A DNA stretch of 64,000 nt from Bacilli bacterium (GTDB taxonomy: Bacteria; Bacillota_I; Bacilli_A; RF39; UBA660): contig JAFXZI010000014.1 of NCBI GenBank assembly GCA_017541325.1, positions 49,168 through 113,167 of the forward strand, given 5' to 3'. Below the pieces are notes generated by a model, which was given only the letters and a program-made list of their open reading frames with translations, did not search any database and was not told the DNA's origin. Made by a program: the position numbers and the translations under genes. Shown here piece after piece: positions 45,337 through 54,883 of the stretch. How positions within the stretch are numbered: the first letter of the stretch is position 1; every line of letters begins with the position of its first letter.

Positions 45337-46027
45337 ATTTGGTATGATTTCTAATTGTACTTTCAGATTTTACTTCAGCAATATCCCTATCTAATAATTG
45401 ATAATCAGCACGTAATCTTTTTTGACTTTGAAGCGGTAATAAAACATTATCTAATGAAACAAATCCACTCATAGTATGAATAATACTATAATTATCTTCT
45501 TTAAAAGAATTTGTACCAACAAATACTTTTTCATGTTTAGGATCTTTAAAAGATAAATACTTCGTTTTATCCAAACTATCTAGACTTCGACATATAGTAA
45601 TAACTTCAGGTCTTGTTTCATATAAAGATTTATCTAGTATTTCAAATCCATAAGTTTTTAATAAATATAGTAAAAATGGTTTTCTTTGTTTAGGATTAAC
45701 TCCTAAAAAATCATATCCATTATTAAGACACATATCTATCCATGAAGCAACCAAAAAAGAACCAATATTTAAATCGCGAAACTCAGGATTTACTTTTATA
45801 CCTATAAAATCACTTCTTTTTTGTTCATGATCTAAATAGAAATATAAATATCCTTGCATCACTAATCTGTCTCCAATAGGTGAAAAAGCATTTATGTAAA
45901 ATTTAGGGCGATGAGAACCATCATCAAAAGATCTTCTTAAATATAATTTTTGATCATAATTTCCTGAAAATACATCATCTTTATATATTATTTCTTCCCC
46001 TTCAGGAATTTGTTTAAAAGTATCCAT
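45335..46027 (-). CDS. GNAT-like N-acetyltransferase
   Basis: 230 residues. Start ATG at 46027 with AGAGGTG upstream; the GTG at 46033 overlaps that site. The middle (DFIGIKVNPEFRDLNIGSFLVASWIDMCLNNGYDF, split over ~80-115) has the beta4-alpha3 acetyl-CoA loop of GNAT enzymes (RDLNIGS in place of RxxGxG/A). A YGFEILDKS beta-alpha end follows. It starts 10 bases after the 1149-residue gene and is probably co-transcribed. Substrate unknown. Confidence 0.7.
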   Translation of the reverse strand: MDTFKQIPEGEEIIYKDDVFSGNYDQKLYLRRSFDDGSHRPKFYINAFSPIGDRLVMQGYLYFYLDHEQKRSDFIGIKVNPEFRDLNIGSFLVASWIDMCLNNGYDFLGVNPKQRKPFLLYLLKTYGFEILDKSLYETRPEVITICRSLDSLDKTKYLSFKDPKHEKVFVGTNSFKEDNYSIIHTMSGFVSLDNVLLPLQSQKRLRADYQLLDRDIAEVKSESTIRNHTK

Positions 46028-46037
46028 ATGCACCTCT

Positions 46038-49000
46038 TTAATTTCTACTAACAGTTCTATCAGTTGTAAGAGAATCTGTTAAGTGTGTTGATCTATCTTG
46101 TATTCTTGTTTCTGTACCTTTCATATATTTTCTACAAGCTTCAACCATATTACGGTATCCCTCTTCTCTCATATTATCTGATACAAATTCATCAAATCCT
46201 TTTCCATAAAAGTTTCTACCAAAGTCATATACTTTATATTTTTCTTTAAATTCTTCAAAAGATACCATTCTTCCATCAGGAGTTAAAGCAGCTGATAAGA
46301 AACTTCTACAAGCGTCAGTAAAACTTCCTCCATTTTGTAAAATCCAGTTTTCTACACCAACTCCACCTAAACCTCCTGTACTATCTGGAGAATGTGCTGG
46401 TTTATAACATTCATTTTCTTTTAAGAACTTTTTAGCAAATATAATATTATCTAGTACTCTCTGATATTTTAAAGGATCTTGTCGTTTAATATTTTCTAAT
46501 CTATCTTTTAAACATTCATCTGTACTATAAAAATCCATTTCATCTTTTTTAACGTAAGATATATCTAAATCAACCGGTTCTTCAAGTCCTGGAATAACTA
46601 CTCCTTTTAACCTTAAATTACCATTTGCAAGTACTTGTCCATCTTCTACAGCTTTTTCATAATTAATTCCTAATTTAGCACATATAGTTTTACTTAATTC
46701 TTCTGGTTTTTCACGTACATCTATTCTCATAATAAAATCAAAGTCACTTGTTATTTCTGTATTAGTTCCTCTTCCAGTTGAACCTGTATCGATTAAATCT
46801 ACTCCTCCTAAAGTTAAATCTTCAGATTGAGATGAACTAAATCTTAAACCTCTTTCACTCATAGCTTCAGCAACAACTCTATTAATATGAGCTCTTTTGT
46901 TATTAGAGTCTTCTATTAATTTTTGATTATTATAATCTGGAACATCATCTAAATGAGATGAGAAAGTATATTCTTCACATCCATATCTAGATAATCCAGA
47001 CATTTTACTTCTTATTAAATCATATTCTTCTGGTGTAAATAGTAGTTTCCCAGTATTTTTATCATATACCGGAATATAAAAACCATTTAAAGCGATTGCA
47101 AATTTAGTATCTTCAACAAGCATTTCTCTTCTTTTTAATTCATCTTCATTTAGATTATCTGTATCACCTTTTTTTATAGTAGGATCAATTATGACATAGT
47201 CTATATCACAAGAACCAAATCCAGTTCTAATTCCCCATTCAATTCCTGTTGAAAAGACTTCTTTTCCATAACATACTTCAGAAGACTTCTTAGTATCTGC
47301 ATCTCTAGTCACTTTAAATCTTCCATCATTTTTAATAACAAACCAAATTGGTCCCCATCCACTAGAATATGAATTATCTACTCTATCTTTTACTTTTCTT
47401 TCTTTTCCAATTCTTGTAAGATCTGTATCACATGGAGTTTGATCACTTCCAGGAGTCCCTACCCCTAAATATTCTTTGGCTAGAGAACCATTTTGTAATA
47501 TATCATATAAGAATTGTGTATCTCCAATTCCTTTTAAGAAATCTCCTTCTTCAAGTGAAATCCCTTCTCTTGCATATCTTCTTCCTCTTATATCTGCTCT
47601 TGTTTTTGATTCATCCATCATTGTTTTTAGTTGTTCAAAAGATTTAATACCACCCATAAATCCAAACATTCTAACAATTCTATCTGGAAGATCATATCTT
47701 GAAGTAGTTCCAAACAAAGAATGAAGTTTATTTAAATCTTCTTTAGTATCACCAGATAATTCGACTGGATGTTCTCTTCCTGCTTTTGATTGATTATAAA
47801 CCGCCTCTAAATGTTTTAAAAAAGTAGTAAGTATCTTTTTATTTCTATCATCTAAACTCTCAATATCTACTTCATTTGATGTTATTAGTAAATATAGAGC
47901 ATTTCCTCTTTCAATAGTATTTAAATAATTTCTTAAAGATAGATTATTAGATTCTGCAGCTATTCTAATTAAATCACCTAAAATAACCATATTTCTTCTT
48001 TCATCATCTATATTAGATAATGTTGGACTCATCATATCTTCTTTAACTGTTTCAAAATCAAATTCAGGATACATTATTTTATATATTAAAAATCTTTTTG
48101 CCATTTCCGGAAGATTATTATGAATAAATACATTTTCTATTTTTGCAAGTTTATCTTCATAATTATCTGGATTATTTAAAATTTGTCCTAGTATTTCACA
48201 AAAGAATTTATTTAATTCTTTACAATTGGAATTCTCCATATGTTTTTTTAAACACTCGTAAACTTCAATTAGTTTTGATGCTTTTTTATCATCTATACTA
48301 AGGAGTGAACCATCAGAAAATATTTTATCTATTAATACTCCAGCTGAATCATAATTACCTCTTGATATTTTAATTAAAACTTCAAACATTGATCTTGAAA
48401 TACCTAATTTTTCATAATCATATTCATCTAATAAATTCATATTATATTGTTCGATATATTCAAAAACATGTAATAGGTTAATTTTACCAATAAACTCTCT
48501 AAAATGATCTTCATTAAACATTAATTCCCCTGATTTACTAAGTCTAAATACTTTATTAAAATCTATTGTTTCATTTTCTTCATCATGAAAAACATGTCGT
48601 CTAAAATCCATAAATAAATAATATGGATAATAAGATGACTCTAATATTTTTAATTCTACTTCTGTTAAATGTTTTGCAAGTTCTGGTATTACTTTACCAT
48701 CTTGAATAAATGGCCTTGATGTAGATTCAAACGGATCAATCAATTCATATAACTTATCATTAACTAATAAATAATATCCATCAATAGAAAATGCTTCTTT
48801 TATATTATTTCTATTTAAACTCCCTTTTTTTAATAAATTCTTAATTAAACTAAAATATTCATCTACATTAGATTTTCTTTTATAGTTACCATCTCTAACA
48901 ACAGTAATAAATTTAGAAACATCTTCTCCAAATAGTTTTTTTATAAAATCACTTGAAAAAGTATTTTTACGAAAATAAAAATTTATATTTCCATCAATAA

Positions 49001-49487
49001 AATAATCAGCACCTTTACTTAATAATAAATCATAGAATTCTGATTTAATTTTATTATTTTCATCAAATATATCTGAAATAGTTAATCCTTTAAATTTTAA
49101 TAAATATGTAAGTACACATCCTAAAAGTGCTCTATCATTTGGTTTAAAAGACTTAGTTAATTCTCTAAACGCTTCTGCTTTTTTTAAATCTTCTTCACTA
49201 AAAGAGTTTTCCCAGTTAACACCAAGATTAGATAAGAATTTTTGAACATCAGGTGATAATAAAATAGCCGGATTTCCATTAAATGTTCCATTTGAATTAA
49301 TGAAATCTAATAAATTTTGTGCTGATAAATGTTTTTTATTTAAAATTTTAGAAAAAGAATCTGTAACTGATGAATAATCATAATAATGACTAATTGTTTC
49401 TCTAAGTTCATCTAATGGTCCTCTTCTTAATAATCTTTTAAATCTTCTTTTACCATATAAAAACCATGTAAAAGCATTATATCGCAT
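46038..49487 (-). CDS. Large unknown protein with C-terminal polymerase-beta-type nucleotidyltransferase domain
   Basis: 1149 residues from the ATG at 49487 (GGTGAT upstream; the GTG at 49499 is rejected). Residues 1-~640 are helical, with no membrane segment. Residues ~655-840 form an alpha/beta region (LYDILQNGSLAKEYLG, EWGIRTGFGSCDIDYVIID, NGFYIPVYDKNTGKL) that I cannot place. Residues ~865-1125 carry a nucleotidyltransferase: GSTGRGT (902-908), SDFDF (914-918), VDLDIS with a third acid (~D973/D975), then GGVGVENWILQNGGSF (1041-1056). The latter resembles the segment after the core of archaeal CCA-adding enzymes and OAS-like transferases. All three acids are present, so it may be active. 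Substrate unknown. Confidence 0.7.
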   Translation of the reverse strand: MRYNAFTWFLYGKRRFKRLLRRGPLDELRETISHYYDYSSVTDSFSKILNKKHLSAQNLLDFINSNGTFNGNPAILLSPDVQKFLSNLGVNWENSFSEEDLKKAEAFRELTKSFKPNDRALLGCVLTYLLKFKGLTISDIFDENNKIKSEFYDLLLSKGADYFIDGNINFYFRKNTFSSDFIKKLFGEDVSKFITVVRDGNYKRKSNVDEYFSLIKNLLKKGSLNRNNIKEAFSIDGYYLLVNDKLYELIDPFESTSRPFIQDGKVIPELAKHLTEVELKILESSYYPYYLFMDFRRHVFHDEENETIDFNKVFRLSKSGELMFNEDHFREFIGKINLLHVFEYIEQYNMNLLDEYDYEKLGISRSMFEVLIKISRGNYDSAGVLIDKIFSDGSLLSIDDKKASKLIEVYECLKKHMENSNCKELNKFFCEILGQILNNPDNYEDKLAKIENVFIHNNLPEMAKRFLIYKIMYPEFDFETVKEDMMSPTLSNIDDERRNMVILGDLIRIAAESNNLSLRNYLNTIERGNALYLLITSNEVDIESLDDRNKKILTTFLKHLEAVYNQSKAGREHPVELSGDTKEDLNKLHSLFGTTSRYDLPDRIVRMFGFMGGIKSFEQLKTMMDESKTRADIRGRRYAREGISLEEGDFLKGIGDTQFLYDILQNGSLAKEYLGVGTPGSDQTPCDTDLTRIGKERKVKDRVDNSYSSGWGPIWFVIKNDGRFKVTRDADTKKSSEVCYGKEVFSTGIEWGIRTGFGSCDIDYVIIDPTIKKGDTDNLNEDELKRREMLVEDTKFAIALNGFYIPVYDKNTGKLLFTPEEYDLIRSKMSGLSRYGCEEYTFSSHLDDVPDYNNQKLIEDSNNKRAHINRVVAEAMSERGLRFSSSQSEDLTLGGVDLIDTGSTGRGTNTEITSDFDFIMRIDVREKPEELSKTICAKLGINYEKAVEDGQVLANGNLRLKGVVIPGLEEPVDLDISYVKKDEMDFYSTDECLKDRLENIKRQDPLKYQRVLDNIIFAKKFLKENECYKPAHSPDSTGGLGGVGVENWILQNGGSFTDACRSFLSAALTPDGRMVSFEEFKEKYKVYDFGRNFYGKGFDEFVSDNMREEGYRNMVEACRKYMKGTETRIQDRSTHLTDSLTTDRTVSRN

Positions 49488-49520
49488 TAATATCACCACA
49501 CTTTATTATTATCTATTTTA

Positions 49521-49529
49521 ATTATAACA
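49521..49529 (-). promoter_or_regulatory. Extended -10 promoter of the nucleotidyltransferase-GNAT pair
   Basis: TGTTATAAT lies 33 bases before the ATG at 49487. Confidence 0.4.
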
Positions 49530-49582
49530 CGACTAAAGATTTAAATAATTCTATTTGACAACTAATCCGTAAAACAAAAAAC

Positions 49583-49607
49583 AAAAAAAGTCCTCAAAAA
49601 GGACTTT
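49583..49607 (-). terminator. Terminator of the tRNA cluster
   Basis: Stem AAAGTCCT/AGGACTTT with a T run, about 10 bases after tRNA-Glu. Confidence 0.85.
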
Positions 49608-49617
49608 AATAACAACA

Positions 49618-49694
49618 TGGTGACCAGTACGGGATTCGGACCCGTGTATCCTGCCGTGAAAGGGCAGTGTGTTAAACCGCTTCACCAACTGGCC
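49618..49694 (-). tRNA. tRNA-Glu (UUC)
   Basis: 77 bases with encoded CCA. Acceptor GGCCAGT/ACTGGTC, anticodon loop CTTTCAC with UUC, T arm ACGGG-TTCGAAT-CCCGT fully paired. Last of three tRNAs on one transcript. Confidence 0.96.
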
Positions 49695-49699
49695 ATAAA

Positions 49700-49776
49700 T
49701 GGCGCCTCAACTGGGACTTGAACCTAGGACCCCTTGATTAACAGTCAAGTGCTCTAACCAACTGAGCTATTGAGGC
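49700..49776 (-). tRNA. tRNA-Asn (GUU)
   Basis: 77 bases with encoded CCA. Acceptor GCCTCAA/TTGAGGC, anticodon loop CTGTTAA with GUU. The T stem CTAGG/CCCAG has an A51-C63 mismatch; the T loop is TTCAAGT. Confidence 0.96.
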
Positions 49777-49779
49777 AAC

Positions 49780-49856
<77 letters not shown>

Positions 49857-49896
49857 ATACTTACAACTTCTTCTCTCAAATCAGTCATACTTCTAA

Positions 49897-49925
49897 ATTG
49901 TATAATAAGAAATAGAAAAATGCAA
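49897..49925 (-). promoter_or_regulatory. Promoter of the tRNA cluster
   Basis: -35 TTGCAT (49920-49925), 17-base spacer, -10 TACAAT (49897-49902), about 40 bases before tRNA-Ile. Confidence 0.6.
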
Positions 49926-49940
49926 GTATTTTTTTCTTTT

Positions 49941-50585
49941 TTATTTAATGTCAAAGTCTTTTACTTTGCCATAATCCTTATATTCTAATTCAACTATTAC
50001 CTTTCTTGCTGCTTCTCCTCTTGCAATAGCATAATTAGTATAATCAATAGTTACTTTACTTATATGATTATCCTTATATTTTATTTTAATTGTATTTAGA
50101 CTTTTATCATTTACTTCAATATCATATGCTAAAGCAAAATTAGTAGTTGAAAGTTTATATATTTTATCTTTTTTATCATATTCACTCATATTAATTATTT
50201 TATTAATTTCATTTATATTAAAATAATCAATATAAAAATAAGGTTTTTTAGTTAATACATAATCATTATCTTTTTTTATTAAAGCAATATCTTTATATAT
50301 ATAATAATCATTTTCTTCTTTATCTTTAGTTACTCTAAATGATTCTTTATCATTGAATTTTTTTCCTTCATATATATAAGTATCATCATTAATAGTTAAC
50401 TTATAAGTATAATAATAATTATTTTTAGTAAGATTATCTTCTTTAACAGGATTTTCTTGAATTTTAGAATCATTTATTCTTACTATTACTATCATAAAGA
50501 TAATTATTAATAAATAAATAGCACCAACTACATAATTCTTTATTCTCTGTTCTTTCTCAGTTTCTTTTTTTGTTTTCTTTTTCAT
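49941..50585 (-). CDS. Hypothetical membrane-anchored protein, 214 residues
   Basis: A short Lys/Glu-rich cytoplasmic start, one membrane helix (~17-38) and an extracellular domain of ~170 residues rich in Tyr, Lys, Asp and Asn with alternating beta strands (YYYTYKLTINDDTYIYEG). No Cys and no recognised family. GGGG before the ATG; begins one base after fmt, so probably co-transcribed with it. Confidence 0.72.
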   Translation of the reverse strand: MKKKTKKETEKEQRIKNYVVGAIYLLIIIFMIVIVRINDSKIQENPVKEDNLTKNNYYYTYKLTINDDTYIYEGKKFNDKESFRVTKDKEENDYYIYKDIALIKKDNDYVLTKKPYFYIDYFNINEINKIINMSEYDKKDKIYKLSTTNFALAYDIEVNDKSLNTIKIKYKDNHISKVTIDYTNYAIARGEAARKVIVELEYKDYGKVKDFDIK

Positions 50586-50586
50586 T

Positions 50587-51534
50587 TTATTCCCCTTTAT
50601 TAAAGATTTTTCCTAATAATTTATCTCCATCATGTCCATTAAAATAATCCTTCATAAGTACTCTTTTACCACCAGCAAATTTTATATCTGTAATTATTAC
50701 TTCTCCATCTTTACAAGCAACACCAATTCCATCTTTATATATTTTTCCAATTTCACCTAGTTGTTTTTCTGTATAAAAATCATTTGTTTTACGAGAATTA
50801 TATATCTTTACTATTTCTCCATCTAACACTGCATATCCTCCTGGGAATGGAGATAACGCTCTAATTTGGTTATATACAGTATTAGCATCTTTACTAAAAT
50901 CAATTAACTCATCATCTCTCGTAATAATTGGTGCAAAAGTAGCTTCACTATCATTTTGTTTAATACTTTCATTAGTACCATTAATAATATCAGGTAATGT
51001 TTTTAAAAGAAGATCTCTACCTACTATAGATAATTTATCATGTAATGTTTCAAAATTATCATCTTCTTTAATTTCTACTACTTCTTTAGATATCATATTT
51101 CCTGTATCCATATGTTCATCCATATACATTATAGTGATTCCAGTTTCTTTTTCTCCATTTAATATTGCTCTTTGAATTGGAGCTCCACCTCTATATTTTG
51201 GAAGTAAAGATGCATGAACATTTATACAACCAAGTTTAGGTGTTTCAAGTATCTCTTTTGGAATTATTTGACCATATGCACAAGTTACTATTAAATCTGG
51301 TTTTCTCATTGTTACTTCATTATATTCTTTTCTTATTTTTTCAGGTTGAATAACAACTATTCCATATTTTTCAGCTAATAACTTAACTGGACTTTTTCTT
51401 AATTCTTTATGTCTACCTACTTCTTTATCAGGTTGAGTAACAACTGCTATAACATTATAATTATCTATTAAACTTTGTAAAATAGGTACACAAAAATCAG
51501 GAGTACCCATAAAAATAACATCTATCTTTTTCAA
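50587..51534 (-). CDS. fmt: Methionyl-tRNA formyltransferase
   Basis: 315 residues from a TTG at 51534, chosen because GGTGAT lies just upstream and the length then matches the family; the longer frame from 51579 adds a hydrophobic stretch not found in Fmt. Formylates initiator Met-tRNA. Motifs: VIFMGTPDFCVPIL, NVHASLLPKYRGGAPIQRAI (formyl-folate site with catalytic Asn/His) and YMDEHMDTGN, then the C-terminal OB domain. Confidence 0.95.
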   Translation of the reverse strand: MKKIDVIFMGTPDFCVPILQSLIDNYNVIAVVTQPDKEVGRHKELRKSPVKLLAEKYGIVVIQPEKIRKEYNEVTMRKPDLIVTCAYGQIIPKEILETPKLGCINVHASLLPKYRGGAPIQRAILNGEKETGITIMYMDEHMDTGNMISKEVVEIKEDDNFETLHDKLSIVGRDLLLKTLPDIINGTNESIKQNDSEATFAPIITRDDELIDFSKDANTVYNQIRALSPFPGGYAVLDGEIVKIYNSRKTNDFYTEKQLGEIGKIYKDGIGVACKDGEVIITDIKFAGGKRVLMKDYFNGHDGDKLLGKIFNKGE

Positions 51535-51550
51535 TTTAATCACCAATCTA

Positions 51551-51556
51551 ATTATA
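51551..51556 (-). promoter_or_regulatory. -10 box of fmt
   Basis: TATAAT lies 16 bases before the TTG start at 51534. Confidence 0.4.
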
Positions 51557-51561
51557 AAATA

Positions 51562-51595
51562 ATAAAAACTAATAATCAATTAAGATTATTAGTTT
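51562..51595 (-). terminator. Terminator of the VirB6-like gene
   Basis: Stem AAACTAATAATC/GATTATTAGTTT with a T-rich tail, containing the stop codon. Confidence 0.75.
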
Positions 51596-54129
51596 AATTC
51601 TGTAGGTGGTTCTTCCAAAGCTTGTTCACCATCTAATTCTCTTTTTTCTCCAATTGTTGTTGTATTTACTTCTGTCATCATAACTTTAACAGTTTCTCCC
51701 TCTTTATCTGGTGTAACATTAGAGGTTTTATGTGATCTATATCTTTTTGCAGTTGTTGAATTATCATAAGTAGTCTTACTACTTGAATAATCTTTTTCAG
51801 CAATTTCTGCAGCTTTTGATTTTACTTGCCACTCAGTATAAGCATTACTTCTTCTCTCGTTATATGCTTCTGTTGATTCTCCTTCATATTGACCAGTTTC
51901 AATTACTTCACGATATTTATTCTCTGCAGCTTGTGCAGCGACAATAGCATTTTTCAAATTATCTCTACTTGTTTCCAGTGCCTTTCCACCTAAATTAGTT
52001 TTTCTATATTGAGCATCAGCTCTACTTTTGTTAACACTATTTTGGAAGGCTCTATTTACACTTCCTTTTAATCTATTAGCATCTAATTGAGTCTCACTAT
52101 CAATTGTATTCCAAGCATTTCTTAATTGGTCGTTCGCAGCACTTCTATATCTTTCGTTCATACCACGAACACCTTCTTTAAGACTTCCTCTAATTCCAGC
52201 ACCACTAGCAAGTCCTGATACTAAACCAGATCCAAATCCTAAAACACCACCAGTTACATTTCCTAAGAAACTACCATTATGTGTATCAAGTCCAAAGAAT
52301 TTATTTAAGTATTTAGGTGACTGATAAACAAATAGTAATAAGCCAACTATTAAGAATGATTTTAAATATAAAAGTCTAAGTGGCGTTATACCAGTACCTT
52401 CTGCACCTTCCCAAGTAATAAATAAATCATTTATTTTTATTTCAGAAGCTAAATATAAAATCATATACATTAAGCCAATTTTAATAAATAAATCTACAAA
52501 TGTAATTGCTGTTTCTTTTAACCATTCTTTTAATGGATCATTTTCATCTCTATATGGACTAATATTAAGAAGGATTGGAATTGGTGCTAACATTTCTAAT
52601 ACTAAAAGTCTAAAGAACCTAACTCCAGCACTTACTGTTATTCCAACAAGAAGGAATAATGTAATCATTCCAACTATAGTAGATAATAAATATCTATATT
52701 CATAACTATATCCAGGATTTTTACCATCTCTTCCAAATGGACTTACATCATTTATATGTTTTACAAAATCATCAATTGATGCAATATCTTTACTTCCATC
52801 AATAGATGCAAATTCTTGTTTTTTATTAGTATAATTTGGATGAAAGAATGGAGATAATACAACTACTGCTAAATCATCCGATATTTTTTCTATATCTTTC
52901 TGCGCTTCATCTTCGTTTTGACCCAATAATACTTTTGGAACTATTGGTATAAAAGTATATTGAATTCTATATGCAAGTTCAAATAAACCAGGAGTCATTA
53001 ATAAAAGTATTAACATTGCAATTGTTTTAAATATTAAAGTTCTACTTCCTTTAAATCTATCCGTTAATTCATCTGGATTAAACATATATCTTATAAATGT
53101 TAAACTAAGTCTAAATAGCATTATAATACCTAAAACTACATATATCTTATTTCTAACATTACTAACAATATCTGTATATATTCTAAGTCTTGCTATATCG
53201 AATAAACCTTGAATTACCCAAATAATAGATGAATATATATAATAATCTAAAGTAAAGAATACACTTCTTACAACATTAACAAATTTATATCCTTTAAATA
53301 TTGTTAATTCTGTAGATTGAACATTTATATTTCCTAGAACTGCACTGCTATATATTTCTCCAGTTTCATAAAGTAATAACGCTTTATTTTCTGATACAGT
53401 AAGAGATACTAAGTTATTATTACCAACTTTCATTTCATTAGATATATAATATGTTTTTTTATGTTTTCCTCTTAAATCAAATATATATATTACATTTCCA
53501 TTTTTCTCAACAGAATCAAATATCTTTTCTCCAGTAGAATTATGAGTTATTAAATAAACATATCCCGTACTATAACTTAAATCATTTCTAGTACCTCTAA
53601 TATCTACATCAAAATTATTTTCTAACTTTTTCTCTTCGCTATAGACACTACCTTTTTTACCATCGTATGTAAAATATCTATTAAATCTATTAGAAAAAGC
53701 AATATGACTACCAGATAAATTTATAGTACTTGTCTCAGTTAAAGTTTCCATATCAATAACTGAATATTGTCCACTGCCTTTACTTGCTAATAAAGTATTA
53801 GTATTAGGATCATATGAAATACTTGCACTACTACTTAAATTAAATCTTTTTTCTTCTAAAACACTATATGTATTTTTATCTAAAAACATAAGTGTACCAT
53901 TACCTCTAGATACAACTAAATAATCTCTAGTTGAAGCAATAGATTTAAAAGTACTATTACCACCTAAGCCATCAGTCTTAGATAGTTTTTTTTCTAAACT
54001 AATATCTATTACTTCTGTAAGTCTTTTTTTAGATAATCCTCTTAAGTTATTTTTAATATCTTCAACCGCAAAAACACTTACAGGAATCATAAGTAATAAT
54101 AAAATTAATACTAAATATCTTCTCCTCAT
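51589..54129 (-). CDS. VirB6/TrbL-like membrane protein with an N-terminal extracellular beta-propeller-like domain
   Basis: 846 residues. Signal peptide (1-22). Residues ~50-275 are extracellular short beta repeats (YLVVSRGNGTLMFLDKN, YSVIDMETLT, VIYIFDLRG) like a WD/NHL-type propeller. Residues ~285-610 contain about seven membrane helices with LEMLAPIPILLNISPY, a hallmark of VirB6/TrbL or Mbov_0396-type conjugation proteins. The tail (~615-846) is charged, glycine-rich then coiled-coil, and cytoplasmic or periplasmic. No other conjugation gene adjoins it, so it may be a domesticated secretion channel part. AAGGTGG before the ATG. Confidence 0.72.
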   Translation of the reverse strand: MRRRYLVLILLLLMIPVSVFAVEDIKNNLRGLSKKRLTEVIDISLEKKLSKTDGLGGNSTFKSIASTRDYLVVSRGNGTLMFLDKNTYSVLEEKRFNLSSSASISYDPNTNTLLASKGSGQYSVIDMETLTETSTINLSGSHIAFSNRFNRYFTYDGKKGSVYSEEKKLENNFDVDIRGTRNDLSYSTGYVYLITHNSTGEKIFDSVEKNGNVIYIFDLRGKHKKTYYISNEMKVGNNNLVSLTVSENKALLLYETGEIYSSAVLGNINVQSTELTIFKGYKFVNVVRSVFFTLDYYIYSSIIWVIQGLFDIARLRIYTDIVSNVRNKIYVVLGIIMLFRLSLTFIRYMFNPDELTDRFKGSRTLIFKTIAMLILLLMTPGLFELAYRIQYTFIPIVPKVLLGQNEDEAQKDIEKISDDLAVVVLSPFFHPNYTNKKQEFASIDGSKDIASIDDFVKHINDVSPFGRDGKNPGYSYEYRYLLSTIVGMITLFLLVGITVSAGVRFFRLLVLEMLAPIPILLNISPYRDENDPLKEWLKETAITFVDLFIKIGLMYMILYLASEIKINDLFITWEGAEGTGITPLRLLYLKSFLIVGLLLFVYQSPKYLNKFFGLDTHNGSFLGNVTGGVLGFGSGLVSGLASGAGIRGSLKEGVRGMNERYRSAANDQLRNAWNTIDSETQLDANRLKGSVNRAFQNSVNKSRADAQYRKTNLGGKALETSRDNLKNAIVAAQAAENKYREVIETGQYEGESTEAYNERRSNAYTEWQVKSKAAEIAEKDYSSSKTTYDNSTTAKRYRSHKTSNVTPDKEGETVKVMMTEVNTTTIGEKRELDGEQALEEPPTELN

Positions 54130-54148
54130 GGCTTACCACCTTATTATA

Positions 54149-54157
54149 ATTATATCA
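54149..54157 (-). promoter_or_regulatory. Extended -10 promoter of the VirB6-like gene
   Basis: TGATATAAT lies 19 bases before the ATG at 54129. Confidence 0.5.
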
Positions 54158-54185
54158 AATAGATAAGCATTATTAAACAAAATAT

Positions 54186-54213
54186 AAAAAAAGAAAAAGA
54201 CTTTACAAGTCTT
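54186..54213 (-). terminator. Terminator of the MoxR-VWA operon
   Basis: Stem AAGACTT/AAGTCTT with a T-rich tail at the end of the TPR gene. Confidence 0.75.
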
Positions 54214-54883
54214 AATAGTTTTTTCCTTTATATTGATATCTAGTATCTTCTTTTCTATTGATGTCGTCTCTTTCTCTATCATTTCTATCTTGTTGCGTTT
54301 GTTTTTGTTGTTCTTTTATTTGTTCTTCTAATTCTTTTTCTTTAGAATCATCATCATTATTATTATTTTGATTTTCTTTATTATTATCTTTATCTCCAGT
54401 ACTTCCACCTTTTGAAGATTTTTCTTGTTTTAATTTTTCTAACTCATTATATATTTCTTGTGAATTACTATCTTTACCACTTACTAAGTCTTTTGCAGCA
54501 CAATTATTAACTAAAAGAATATCTTGAATATATTCTATATCATCTATTAAATCTTCTTTAGTTAAGTTAAGTATTTTCATATATGAAAGTGATAAATTAT
54601 TTCTAACTTTGCATTCTCTTTTTTTAGATACTGTTTTTAAAGCTTTTTCATATTCTAAAATAGCATCACTATATTCTCCTAAATTATATAAATTATTTCC
54701 TTTATTATAGTATGCTATATAACTTTCAGGAAAATTTAAAATAAATAATTGTTCTACTAAACTACTATTATAATAACCTTTATTACTTTTAGAAATATAT
54801 GCTTCATTAATTACATATCTAATTGATAAATGAAATAAGAATAAAGACATAATTACTAGTACAAATATTATTATTTTTTTCAT
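54212..54883 (-). CDS. TPR protein (BatC/BatE-like)
   Basis: 223 residues: membrane helix (5-20), one to two TPR units (~52-110, with AYYNKGNNLYNLGEYSDAILEYEKAL in two parts), then a long Asn/Gln/Glu/Lys/Asp-rich tail (~145-223). A TPR followed by such a hydrophilic tail, behind two VWA genes, is the BatC layout of the Bat operon. Probably a scaffold for the VWA partners at the membrane. The start overlaps the previous gene by 4 bases (ATGA). Confidence 0.75.
   Translation of the reverse strand: MKKIIIFVLVIMSLFLFHLSIRYVINEAYISKSNKGYYNSSLVEQLFILNFPESYIAYYNKGNNLYNLGEYSDAILEYEKALKTVSKKRECKVRNNLSLSYMKILNLTKEDLIDDIEYIQDILLVNNCAAKDLVSGKDSNSQEIYNELEKLKQEKSSKGGSTGDKDNNKENQNNNNDDDSKEKELEEQIKEQQKQTQQDRNDRERDDINRKEDTRYQYKGKNY

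Noticed and set aside
51535-51579. Longer N-terminus of Fmt
   Set aside because: It would add a hydrophobic segment foreign to the family and starts upstream of the ribosome site; the TTG at 51534 fits better.
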